A stretch of DNA of 64,000 nt from Lateolabrax maculatus (lineage: Eukaryota > Chordata > Actinopteri > Acropomatiformes > Lateolabracidae): the NCBI GenBank assembly GCA_031216445.1, contig CM062214.1, positions 7,723,501 to 7,787,500 on the forward strand, given 5' to 3'. Under the pieces are notes generated by a model. The model made no database searches. It worked only from the letters and a program-made list of their open reading frames with translations, and was not told the origin of the DNA. The translations under genes and the position numbers were made by a program. Below, one piece after another: positions 1 to 12,035 of the stretch. Numbering within the stretch: position 1 is the first letter of the stretch; every line of letters starts with the position of its first letter.

Positions 1-3000
1 GCCTAGCTAGATTGACCAATCAAATATGGGTATTTCTGATGTTGCTAGTAATATAAAATCTATATAAATATTGGTCTCGGGGGGGTTGACATGTGGCCGA
101 TGCATGTGAAAATTTTTGTGTGTGTGAGCAAAATAAAACCATGTTTGGAGGAGGAAGAAGTGCATGAAACAAGTGAGGCTTTCGGCTTGCTTAGATGAAG
201 CTAAAACAGCGGAGAAGGATCTGCCAATTTGACAAGCACCACCACACCTGCCTTAACTCAGGCAAGCTCAGTTTTACCAACAGCACCTCTTACTCCAGAG
301 TCTGCAGGGCCAGATTAGTCCCTTGACAAGCCACTCGCCCAACCTGTACCGGCCGTTGCAAGGTGAGGTGCAGGTGGTGAAGGAAGACAAAATACCACGC
401 TGGCAAGGTGGAGTGCTGGAACATAGGCAGACTTTTTTTTTTTTTTCAGTCTCTAAGGTGAAAAAAATAACAAACAAAAAAAAACATGGAGAGAAAACTC
501 CTTTTAGCTTCATGCAGCTCCAAACCCACTCTGGTGCTGCCCTTCAAAACAAAAAAAAAACCCAACCACCTTTCTTTCCCATTCTGCACATTTATATAGC
601 CTGAAGGCCCACCTTTCCAGTTCAAACTGGACTATCAGGTTAGAGCTCCAGAATTGATAGTTAACATGTTTAACAACAAATATACATTGTTTCCCAGCTT
701 GTTCACAACAATTAAAGCCTCAGAGTAATTCCTAAACAGGTTACCATCAATTCTAAACATTCAAAACAAATTCTGTAAATAATTCAGTATTTATCTTAAT
801 TAGCTCTCAATTCATCACACATCCATTATCCAATCAGACCTGGAAACCCGCCTACTCATAGTGACATAAAGATGCTGTTGTTGAAGCATGCTTTCTCTTT
901 AAGCACCAGCACAAGATGGCTTCCACAAAGGACCCAAACTCTGACAGGTTATGGCTTTGATCCGAGCATGTCTTTTAATACTTTTTTAAAAATAATGCTG
1001 AGTTTTATTCTTTATATTTATTCTTCTGGCACTATACACTGGATAAAGAAAAAATAAATGGTTTGAGAAAATCTCCACCTTCTCCAACAAGGTCTTAGCA
1101 AACAGTGAGGAAGTTGGTGCTTCCTCACACCGGCATCATATCCCTGAACTGTCATCCCAGGAAAATCCTGTTGCTTTTCCAGATAGTGGTATGATCAGTT
1201 CAAGTGAAAAAGGAGGAAACTTTTACAAGGCTTGTAGGAATTTTCCAAAGGCTCATGGTGATTTGATGTTTGCAAGAATTGGATTTAGTAATTGGAGATT
1301 GACAGGAATAGTCTGTTCCAGCCCACCTGAAATTCCACTCTTATGAGCTTGGACATACAGAATTAACTGTGCAGCCACTTTGTTGTACCGGAAGATAAAG
1401 GCATAACTGCACAAAACATCCACATACTACACCATACTGGCTGAGTAATACAAAGAGAAGTCTCAATAAGAACTGGTTACTGTGTGTGTTTGCTACATAA
1501 ATGATGGAGTGATAAAAGAGGGCTGTTGGGACTGTGGAAACAGCTGACATGTCGGCAGAGGGAATTTCACATAGGATTCTCAAACTGCTTAAGCCACTGG
1601 TTTTGGACCCAGGGCTCTGCGTGGGTTTCTGCTTCAGCTGATCTTCTGTTATGTCCGGGAAATAGAGGAGGGGTGCACGTTGTTCAAATGTGCAGTTTAT
1701 GTACACTGCGACTCTCACTACCTTAATTTGGTCCACTGCACTGCAGCTCAAGTCTCTGGCCATGTAAGCACATTTTTTATGACCTGGTGCCAACAGACAC
1801 GCTAGATTATTTTAGCTACAGCAACAAATGCATCCCAGCCGATAATGTATGGAATTGGAAAGATCAGCTGGTGCACACTGGAGTTCAAATTCTGGATCAG
1901 TCCGTTGTGTGCTGATGCTTCTAGATGTGATTTTGGAGACGCTTGCTGAACTGGTCACACTGAACCGGAAGCCAATGCTGTCCTAAAGCAGATTCAGACC
2001 AAAAATTCCTAATTCTTCTAGTCACATTTTACTGAACTTCTCAAAAAGCAGCGATTTTGTAACAAAAGGACAGCAGCCTTCAACATTATCTAGTCAGACA
2101 GAAATCTTCAAAACCCACTTTGTGAAGTTCAAATATAACACTGACAATGACTTTGACAAACTGCTCAAGCTCACCAAGAAGCTGATGACCAAACATGACA
2201 TCACTAGCTGGGATGTCACTGCTTTACGGCAGCAGAAATCATCTGTGAAACTGTTGCTGCAAGTACATTAGGAAAATCATCAATCATCAAGAGCAACAGC
2301 AATCTACAGCAGATGTGGAATAGTGTTCTGGACAGAACTGAAGAACAGATTTCAGGAAGACTCATACGGGCTTATGCTTGCAGTGGTGTGGATTCGCAAA
2401 CTTTTTGCAAACAAGAACAACTGAAGACCCCCTGTGACTTGTATGGCATATCAGTGTCAGATGCTGAATTCTCTGTTATCACTGAGCATCTGAAACACAA
2501 AATAAAATCGGGACATGCCACCTGTTCTTTCATCATGGATCTACTGCAGTGTGGAAAGGCTGTTATCTACAACAAAAAGGATTAAAACACATGTGCACTT
2601 GTCTAAAGGCCTTGACTTTCCTGTCACTGGAACGTGAGCTGGCAGATTAATTTTAAGCAGTGACGCCTGCATCTTGTGATGTAAGGTGGCAGCTCCTCCC
2701 CCATAAGCCCCCCATGGTACAGTAAAATGATGGTATCACCTTAGTAAATCTGGGATAGCTGGATGATCATGGAAGAAGTACACATTGAAAAGCAAAACAA
2801 AATACCTAGACCAATCTAGTTCTTTTTTACAGGTCTGCCCAAATGCATGTTCTGCCTAAACCACTGCTGTGAAGGCCTGTTTGTCTTTGGCTGCAGGGTA
2901 CCTTTTTATATTAGTTACAACAAGGCAGTTTGTTATTCTTGCTGTTCTACAAAAAACTTGCATATCTAAGAACTAAACATTTCTGAGACTAAATGTAGGT

Positions 3001-3393
3001 TGAGACATGTATGACTACTGACATTGTGTGTTTAAGCGTACTCACAGGGTCAGTAAAAAGCCCAAACCCTTTGATGTAAATTGATTAAATTTGTAAAAAA
3101 AACATACTTTAAGGCATTTAACATCTGTTCTAATTCATAGAAACTTATGAGACAGCAGTAAAGTTGAAGAACAAGTCAGATCATTTTGGCAGACCTGCAG
3201 TTAGTGAAAGAGAACATGTCATTCCTCTTTAATTGTGACACAAATTCTGACACACGGTTTTGGTAAGGAGAACCACGTAGGGAACGCAGGGAAGTACAAC
3301 AAGAACTATGACCATGCCGAGTGTTCATGTTTGAGAGGAACTTTTACTATGCTCTCTTAACCAAGACGATTGCCGTTGTGTTTCCTCTCCCAG
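1..3393. other. 5' flanking or intronic DNA left of the first visible n4bp1 exon
   Basis: This AT-rich stretch has no exon I can recognise. It has A/T homopolymers (for example near 431-446 and 550-560) and a decayed coding-like stretch at about 2100-2585, listed separately. The N-terminal KH-like exons expected for N4BP1 were looked for and not seen, so they probably lie before position 1, and this DNA is then intron. The last bases before 3394 form a good acceptor (pyrimidine-rich tract ending in CAG). Confidence 0.6.
2100..2585 (+). pseudogene. Decayed coding-like relic, unrecognised
   Basis: Two adjacent stretches read like protein but are out of frame with each other. The first (about 2101-2270) reads with motifs such as NDFDKLLKLTKKLM and KHDITSWDVTALRQQ and ends in a stop. 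The second is an uninterrupted frame at 2313-2585 with motifs such as LDRTEEQISGRLIRAY and SDAEFSVITEHLKHK. No introns separate them, and neither has start context or a partner exon. The composition is protein-like (K, E, L-rich, helical), which suggests a frameshifted retrocopy or an old mobile-element ORF. I could not assign a family, and chance coding appearance remains possible. Confidence 0.25.
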
Positions 3394-3908
3394 GCTCATC
3401 TCAACCAGACGTTGCATCCCAGCATGGCAGAGGTCGACCAGGACCGATCACAGAGCAGCACCCCCGTGACGGAGCTCTCCAACCGCATCCTGGACACCAG
3501 CTTTGAGGAGAAAGGGACGGGAGCAGCCTCTGTCGGTGGAGGTGGTAAAGCAGGAGCAGCGCTAGGTCTAGGTCCCGAGGCCGTCCTCCTCAACGGCACC
3601 CGGCCCTCACACAAGCGGCGCTCATCTGAGAGCGAGACTCGGGACACAAAGAGACAGTACTCTCTGGAACGGCGAGACGAGTCGCCAGAGAGAGCGAGGG
3701 AGAGGGAGCGGCAGAGGGATAGAGAAGGCCGGGGGGGCAGTAGCAGCTGTAGATCCAAAACCCCCTCTGCATCATCATCCTTCTCCTCCTCGACAAAAGC
3801 AAACACAGTAGTTGGTCCGATCATGTTGGACTCCGGTGAAGGAGTCTCAGATGACGGGGAGGCAGTCAGCCCAGAAACCAACCTCCGCTGCTTGGTCAAT
3901 TTCTTCAG
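3394..3908 (+). CDS. n4bp1: n4bp1 exon: disordered linker and first half of the UBA-like segment
   Basis: The acceptor ends in tctcccag at 3393 and the donor is gtaaag at 3909. The frame starts at 3394 (GCT), and the exon leaves two bases (AG) for the next codon. The protein begins AHLNQTLHPSMAEVDQ and contains STPVTELSNRILD and SESETRDTKRQYSLERR, which match conserved human N4BP1 patches. A following Arg/Glu-rich run (about 3655-3735) and Ser-rich run have no counterpart in the human protein as I recall it. The exon ends at LVNFF, inside the UBA-like helix. Confidence 0.92.
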
Positions 3909-6900
3909 GTAAAGGTCATAATAGGTTGAAATGTTTGCAAAGGAATGAATCATTACATTAGGGCTATTAGGAATTACCTGTTAACCAAATGATGTAGTCC
4001 TTGATCAAGTAGAACATGGGGAGTTTGACTTTTTTATTTGAATCGTTTTATTTGAATCTTGTGTTCATCAAGCTAAAATGGTTTTCCATAATTTATTGTT
4101 CATCTTTTTTTTTGTGTGTGCTTAAAACACGTGCTCATATCCCCGATAACTGCCACCAATAACTCTTTCAGTGTACATATGAGCATCAAAGTGTTGTTTT
4201 AAGACAGCCTTGAAAACATGAACCTATCCTTAGGCTGCCAAATGAAACATTGTTAAAACTAATTTCCCTCAGAACCATGGGTTACCAGCAGGAAGTGGTG
4301 GAGCGTGTCGTCAAGGAGACGGGACAGACGGAGGATACCTTCCTTGTTCTGGAGAAAATCGTTGAGGAAACCAAGCGTTGTGAAGAGGTTTCAAAAGGAG
4401 GGGAAAAAGAAAGACAACTGAAATCCCCAGACACTCCCTCCTCTTCCTCCTCCTCCTCCTCCTCCTCCTCCTCTACAGTCTCTCGATTCAGAGAGAAGGA
4501 GCGCGAGCTGAGCAGAGCGCCGGTAGACCCTGGCAGGTCTAAAGAAAACATTAAGCCACACCAGCGTGGAGGCAGCAGTAACGGTCTGGGGCACCGGAGG
4601 CAGTGCAGCGGCAGTGAGACCAGCACTCAGCAGGTACACCCCTTCACAGAAAGATTATTTCCTCTAGGTTAAACATTATTTTTTCTTCATTTTTCTTTGA
4701 TAAAACACCCACATTTAATCCAGCCCCTTGGACCGTGAGATGAGGGAAACACCAAATCTCCATTCCTGTTTTTCCTGAGTTTTAAGGTTTGAAATTATAG
4801 AGTAGTTCAGTCTAGATGGAGACTGAGTTCCTTCTTTGCTCGATACATTTCAGATAACATATCATCTTTTTCCTTCATCTCACGTGTGAAATCCACATTT
4901 AGTTTATCACCCCATTTACATCTCTCATATCTTAACATGACACATTTTAATGTTTTTTTCATAACCTTCTTTTACCCTGCACTGTGGTCTCTTCATCTCA
5001 AATCATTTCCAATAAATTGCTTCATATCTCATGACTCACCTTACTGGATGTTAGATATTGTTTTCGTTATCACATCACATACTCTCACATCATTTGATTG
5101 CTCATTTCGGCTCATCCAACTGGCCTCACATTTGACTGACATCTGTTAAGAAAAGCATTGTGTTCGAAAATATGATAAAAAATTTAATTTATTTCATAAT
5201 TTGCTTAAGGAACGATATCATATGTCATTGTCTCATTAATTGAGACAACAGAATTGTGTAACGCACGCTGTTCTGCTCCCAAAATGTTCTAATTTCAGGC
5301 CATCACTATCAAGAGGAGCTCTAGTGCTCAAGGAGGAGCAGGAAACTATGAGGTTATTACCATCGACGATGACGACGATGTCATCCCCACGAATACCAAA
5401 ACAGCAGACAGCAGGATGTCCCGAATGATGACGGCGCCACACCTGGACACTCAGTCAGGGTCCAGAACAGACTACTTGGCGCGGGGAGGTGCTGGCGTCT
5501 CACAGAGGGACTACCTGTCGAGGGGCGGGACTCAGACTTTGGGAGGATCAGTGAAAGTCGAGACTGTGACAGCGCTGCGCAGCACGCCTCAGTGGCTGAC
5601 AGCCACCACCTCCTTAGCTTCAACCCCCAGTGTAGGTATTACCTTAAAGTGCCCCTCCACTCATAAACGTGTTTGTTTCACTGAGCAGAATGATGTCTGT
5701 GCAGAGTTTGACACTAAAAGGCTGTTTTCACATTCATCTGTTAAAGTGGGAAAGTTTCTTCTCTCAACTTAAATCTGAGTTTAAGACAAATACATACAAG
5801 ATGATTTGTCACATCACAACCAATAGGAAACTTACACAAATGTGATCTGGAAACAGCAGTTAATCTTTTAAAATGAAAATATTACATTTTTATATATTCC
5901 ACGATTTTTGAATGAGGGAGGAGTGTGTATAGTTTTGAGATTATTTTGTCTAAAACACATCAAACAGTATTATTCAAAGCAGAGTATTTTTATATGCTAG
6001 TTTGTTTTTTGCATATTGCTAGGGGGCTAGTTCTCTAAACTCCTGCTGGATTTGGGAATTTTTTGAATATCCTGGGAAAGTCAGGAAATTTGGCAAAGCA
6101 GTGGTCACAGAATTACTTCACAATTAGTCAGTTAAATCTAGAATCCCAGCTGATGAATCATTTCCGGTTGTTGACGGGATGTTTAAACAATCAGTTTACT
6201 TCTGGATGAAACTGATGAATAATGAAACAAAATGAGACAATATCTGTATTTAATTGTATAGAGCTGAGCCATTAGGCAATACAAAAATGTCAGAAAAGAT
6301 CTGACCTGCCATGATTTCATTTGAACTAGGAGTATTATTTTTGTAGGCAGAGAGAGCTTTTCTCTATAAATATAGATTATCTCATGTTTTCAGTTTGTTT
6401 GACAAAGACCAACTTTGATACTTGCGCTTACCTGTGTTTTTATTGTCCTCCTCAGTCAGCTCAGCCCATCACTCGGCCCTCGGCCTCTCCATATCAGACC
6501 ATTGGCCACGTGGGGTTTCACGGGGTCGGAGCCCGGACTCCTCCCGCAAACGACCCCCCGGCACCCCCGGTGACTGGCTTGGCTCGTTTCCATCAGTCAC
6601 TGAGGACCCCCTACACTCTGAAGCTGCCAAATGAGCTGGGACGCCAGGAGCTCAGACACATCATCATAGATGGCAGCAATGTGGCTATGGCGTGAGTCTC
6701 CTCCACACATAAGCAAATATACTATAAGCTGTTCTTGTGTGTTTGCCCAGAAACACTACACTGGCATACACACTAATTATTCTTATAAAATGTAAAGAAA
6801 TAATTTAAAAAAATCTATTTAATGGTGTGTCATGGAAGTTGTACGCCAATGAGAAACGTTCTTGTGGAAGAAAAAATCTGAATTACATTGATTCCAGTAG

Positions 6901-7725
6901 GCAGAAATAACTGTTCAAAATCTGAAAAAGCCTTCAGTTAGGCATCAGATTCAATATCTATCTAAGAACCAGCCACTCAGCAACTCAGAGAGAGCAAAGT
7001 GTTGTCCGGGAGTTTGATCTGTCGAACAATCTCTCATCCGTGCATTTGGGCACTTATCACACTTTTTGATCAGGTTTCAGTTATTGTGGGTTTTAGTCTG
7101 GGGATTTTTTAGTTTATTTTTGCAAAGTGTCTGCAGTGCACATAACATTAGTTCAGCCCAGATGATATTGTTGTTGTTGGTACTTTTAGACTTCATTCCC
7201 TTCATTGAAAGCATTATTTTTTAATTGTAAAATGCAGAAAAATTTGAACCAGCACTTGTTAACAAGGCTTTAATATTACCAGTGGCCTATTTGTGACTGG
7301 GATGATTTTATTTATTTTGTTTGTTTTTTTTTTTGTATGTGAATCACCAATCAGTTCCTCTGAACATTATAAAGATTGAATACTGGATAAAAGGTAAAAG
7401 TGCATCAGTGAAAATCACAGCACATTGATATAAATATCTTCTGTCTCAGATGCAGCATTTCTTACTGGTTTGGGTGAAAGACTGAGTTGTAATGACAATT
7501 TAAATTCCGCACTTGAACTACACGCACCTCGTTTTTTCCTTTTAGCAATCACCCTTCCCATCAACGTTGCCATCATTATCAGTTAAGGCCACACACACAC
7601 ATACTCAGCCTTCCCCTCAAACTACACAAACCACCTGTTAAAATGCGTAGGCCGCAGCTACAACCCTTACTGTGTAGGCGCACCAAAACGTATCCCACGC
7701 ATTCATGTAACGTTGTTACTCATCA

Positions 7726-7772
<47 letters not shown>

Positions 7773-8888
7773 CCAGCAGAGTGAAAAAGAAGTCTTGACA
7801 GCATGATATTGATGAGTGCAGTGTACTGCGGGGGTGTTTTTGAGAAGAAAGGCCTTTTCTAGTAAAAATCTGTTTGCAGTTTCTGTTTTATCCAGAACAG
7901 CAACAAAGAGCTACTTTGCTTTTGTGTGTGTGTGTGTCTTGTACAACTATCTTTGTGAGAACCAGTTTGAGTATTAGACCATGGGAGTGAGGATATTTTT
8001 GGAAAGTGAGGATATTTTGGCCAGTCCTCACTTTCTGAGACACTTTTCAATGGGCTGTTTGAGGGTTAAGACTTGGTTTTAAGGTTCAGGTTAGAATTAA
8101 ATTTATGTTAAGGTTAGGGTAAGGGGCTAGGGAATGCATTATGTCAATGAATGTCCTTACAAGTATAGCTGTACAAACGTGTGTGTGTGTGTGTGTGTGT
8201 CACACGGAAGGATGTCCAGACTGTTTTTTTTTTTTGTTTTGTTTTGGTTTTTTTTTACTCTCTACTGATGTGACTGCTCATCTCAGTCTTCATCCCGGAT
8301 GACCTTGTCTTGACTTCTCACTTGCAACCACTTCCTTTCACAATCTGTGCCACTCCCACTCTCCTTCCCTCTTCCCTTTCGTCCTCCCTCCCTCCTTACC
8401 AGTATGTACAAGCATGCCTCAACAGAAAAGCATGGGTCACCTCTGACTTGACATCCGTCATACAGGATTAAGACTGCAAAGTAAGACACTTGGTTGTAAG
8501 TCTGTTAAATCCACGGTACTCACCTTCTTCTGCTCTGTAAGAATACAGACAAGACAACAAAATATTGTAAATATTTTCATGGATCTTTTAAATCCAATTG
8601 TTTGTTGAAAAAAAAAGTCCACAACTGCTTCAGATTGATGATGATAATATCCTGAACGTCAAACCTGGACATGTTGTGATCCTGAAAGAGGTTATTAAGT
8701 TACGTGAACTTATTCTTTGAGCTCTGAGATGTTTTCCCTCGTCAGGTTAGGTGCAGGTTTCCACGGTGATTTTGCTGGTTGCATAATTTCTCCCTGCTGT
8801 TGTGTCATTCATCACTTTCTCTTTCAACAGTCGCTGGAACTTCCCTTGAGTTTGCATTGCGGCTCTGATCACAAGCCATCTTGTTCTG

Positions 8889-8926
<38 letters not shown>

Positions 8927-11384
8927 CTGACAGTTGGTCTGTGTGTGAGTGCTCTATACCTTCTGTATGTATGTCTGTGCTGGTTATGCCACAGAAAACA
9001 AGTTTGTAATTAATAACATAAGTGAGTGGGAAATGGATCAGTGTTCTTCCACAGTGTAAGCACTTTAGTATCTCCATCAAAAGGGGAAAATCAGGTCACA
9101 CACTTGAGCCTGAGCAATGTCAAACTTCATAATGGAAACTGACTAGCTAACTTATTGCATCACTATTTGTGCCAGGGGACCCATAAATCTTGTTTGCTTT
9201 TGTTTTGCCGGACCTACGTCACTTTGCTGGGGAACTGCTTAATACTGTGTCACACCACTGTGGGCAGCCAAGCAGCCATACAATAGGTTGCTTCAGTTTA
9301 CCTTTGTGGTGTGCTGTGCGTCTCTGCTCTACCACAGCTCATGTGAGGCCAGATTGCTGATCGAGATAAGTGACCCAGTCCACAGGGAAGTAACCATTAG
9401 AGACGTAATTGACAGAAATTCACATGACAAGGAAAAAGAAAGAAGAATGAACAGAAGCTCCATTCATAAGTTGAACAGTTTGACCATTCACAACAGTTTC
9501 TTGATTATTTTCCTGAGATCGTCAGTTTGCAAACTACTCTTCACTAGTCTGACTTTTGTTTGATTTGCCCTACCTACCAGTCCAGTAGGCATATCTAGTT
9601 GGCCATTCTGTCTAGAGTTGTATTCCATCACAAGGAAAATGTGAAACTCTTGTGAAGAAAACAGGGTGTTGTGACAGCTATGCTTTTCTGCTGCTAAACA
9701 GTTACACAACTCTTCTTTTCATGTACCGCAACTGTAATGTCAAATTTGAGACACAGAGTCAAACATTTCCACCAAAAATAATCATGTTCACAATTAGATT
9801 CCCCCAACATGAAATAGATTGAATGATTATCACTGTTAGAAAGACATATATCTGCCCTGTTTATTCTAAGGTGATGATCAGTGGAAGGGTTTTGAGGGTT
9901 TAGTACTGAGGCAGAGTTTCCTTTAACACATGCACCTGAGACCTATCAAATAAAGCACTGAAATGCACAGATAAAAAACACACATTTGAAAATAAATAAT
10001 TTCCGAGGATGTCACTAGTTATTTGGGTCTGTGGTGTGCAGCAGCAGCAGCAGCAGCCAGCTTCCTGCTCGGTGAGGCTGGCTGCTCTCGGAGTTTCTCA
10101 TCTTTGTTGGTGTTTGTTGTGTTGTGGTTTTATGTCCTAGCTACCCATTTGTTGTTTTACAGCTGTCTGACGTGCGCGTACAGACAATGCACGTCACCAC
10201 TAACAATCTGAGCAAGCTGATGACATGCTGTGTGTGTGTGTGTGTGTCTGTGTGTGTGTGTTTGTTTGGGTGCTGTTTTGTATTGAGTCTTACTAAAATA
10301 CTCTCCAGGTTTGTCATTACTTGCCTTTTTCTTTCCCAATGCTGACTCTCATTTTGTCTGCTACACGACTACTATCTTTTACCCACATTTAAAATCTGCA
10401 TCAACACTGCCTGGGAATCATTTTTTTTTAAAGTATTTAAGGCCACAGATTCCTGTGTTCCTATTCCTAAGTGAATTCATATCACTGGAAACCCTGTATA
10501 CAATACAGAGATCTTCTTTACTTAAAAACACATATATACTACTTTTATCTGCCATGGACCTCAGTGGTTTGGACAGTGCAAACTGTAGCATTGAAATAAC
10601 GTATCTTTGTGTTATCTTCATGTTCCTCCTCTTCACTGTGTCCCTCTTCTTTTCGTTCCCATCTCTCCAGTCACGGCCTTCATCGGTTCTTCTCCTGTCG
10701 AGGAATAGCGCTGGCCGTGGAAGCGTTTTGGAGGCGCGGCCACAGAGAAATCACAGTATTTGTCCCCCAGTGGCGTCAGAAGAGAGACCGACTCACAACA
10801 GGTAAACATATGCGGGTGGATACAGGGCAGTTTTTAAGTAATAGAACATTGATATGTTTTTCACGTTTTGGCTCATATTTTTAATAAAACAGTGACCGCT
10901 TTGAGGGTGTGGGAGTAAGAATACAGGTTCAAATTAAGGCTGCACTCAACATTTGAACCTCAAACATTAGTGTAACGTTACATGTTTATGTTCAGGTACC
11001 GAGCCAAAACCAAACTGTCCTAATACATCCTTTGACATGTTACTGTATCCGGTTTAAAATGGAAATATATTATCATCTAATACGTTTCATTAAAGGCCTC
11101 CTGGTAATAAAAACTAAAACATTTTAGCCATTGAATCAACCTTTCAACCAATCTATATGCATGCATGTTTCATCATGCAAAACGTGCGTATTTCTTTTAT
11201 TTTTCCATTTAATTATCATGTGATATAAATAAGTATAAATATATGCATACAACTTATTCAATATATATACAAATTGTTTTATTACAGAGCAACATTTTCT
11301 AAACCAGCTAGAAGACCTGAGACTGCTCTCCTTCACTCCCTCCAGAGAGGTCTGTGGCCAGAGGATATCCTCACATGACGACAG

Positions 11385-11466
<82 letters not shown>

Positions 11467-12001
11467 CAGAGTGGTGCAGACACAAGAGATACAGTCATAG
11501 AGCAGTGGGGGAACACATGCTTCTCCGGAGCTGGGGATTGTACCACTCGGATTATCTCTGGCAGTTTGGTTCCATTACGAACTTCTCTCCTCCTATGCAA
11601 ATATCAACACAGTGGCCCTCACTCTCACCCCACCCATAGCCAACAGTCATACGTTATTTTCATAATAGAGATGAGTAAGCTCTCTAACTACAGGACAGAG
11701 TCAACAGATGTCTGGTAAAAAGTGTAGTAGTATGTTTTAAAATTATGCAATAAATGCTCTGTTGTGTGATAATGGGATTGTGTTTAGGTCAGATTGTCAG
11801 CAACTTAAAATTGCAACTCTATCACATATTTCTAAGGTAATTTATGTTAGGGGCTTGTAAAAATTAACAAACCTAAAAACTCATCCTGACTCAGCATGGG
11901 CTGGGAACGGGCTTTTAAACTTTGAACTTTGAATCTTCACTTAGTGTTAAATCTCTCTCGCTCTCTCTTTCGCTCTCTTTCGCTCTCTCTCTCTCGCTCT
12001 A

Positions 12002-12035
<34 letters not shown>

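Larger units (their letters stand above)
6692..10670 (+). other. n4bp1: n4bp1 intron with several repeats
   Basis: This 3,979-bp intron splits the NYN domain. It contains GT microsatellites (about 7732-7771, 8179-8200, 8890-8924, 10228-10262), an inverted-repeat element at 7939-8176, a short CAG run near 10039-10057, and a 28-bp exact copy of a downstream n4bp1 exon start at 9282-9309. Each notable item is listed separately. Confidence 0.8.

Noticed and set aside
3396..3953. Long minus-strand ORF (185 codons) opposite n4bp1
   Set aside because: It is a shadow of the GC-rich n4bp1 exon; it has no family match and crosses the splice donor.
8100..8140. Telomere-like TTAGGG stretch as an interstitial telomere
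   Set aside because: Only one or two degenerate units, and the same sequence is part of the MITE-like element at 38501-38723.
9288..9563. Possible duplicate n4bp1 NYN exon
   Set aside because: Only the first 23 exon bases match; the rest shows no N4BP1 likeness and no pyrimidine tract precedes the acceptor.
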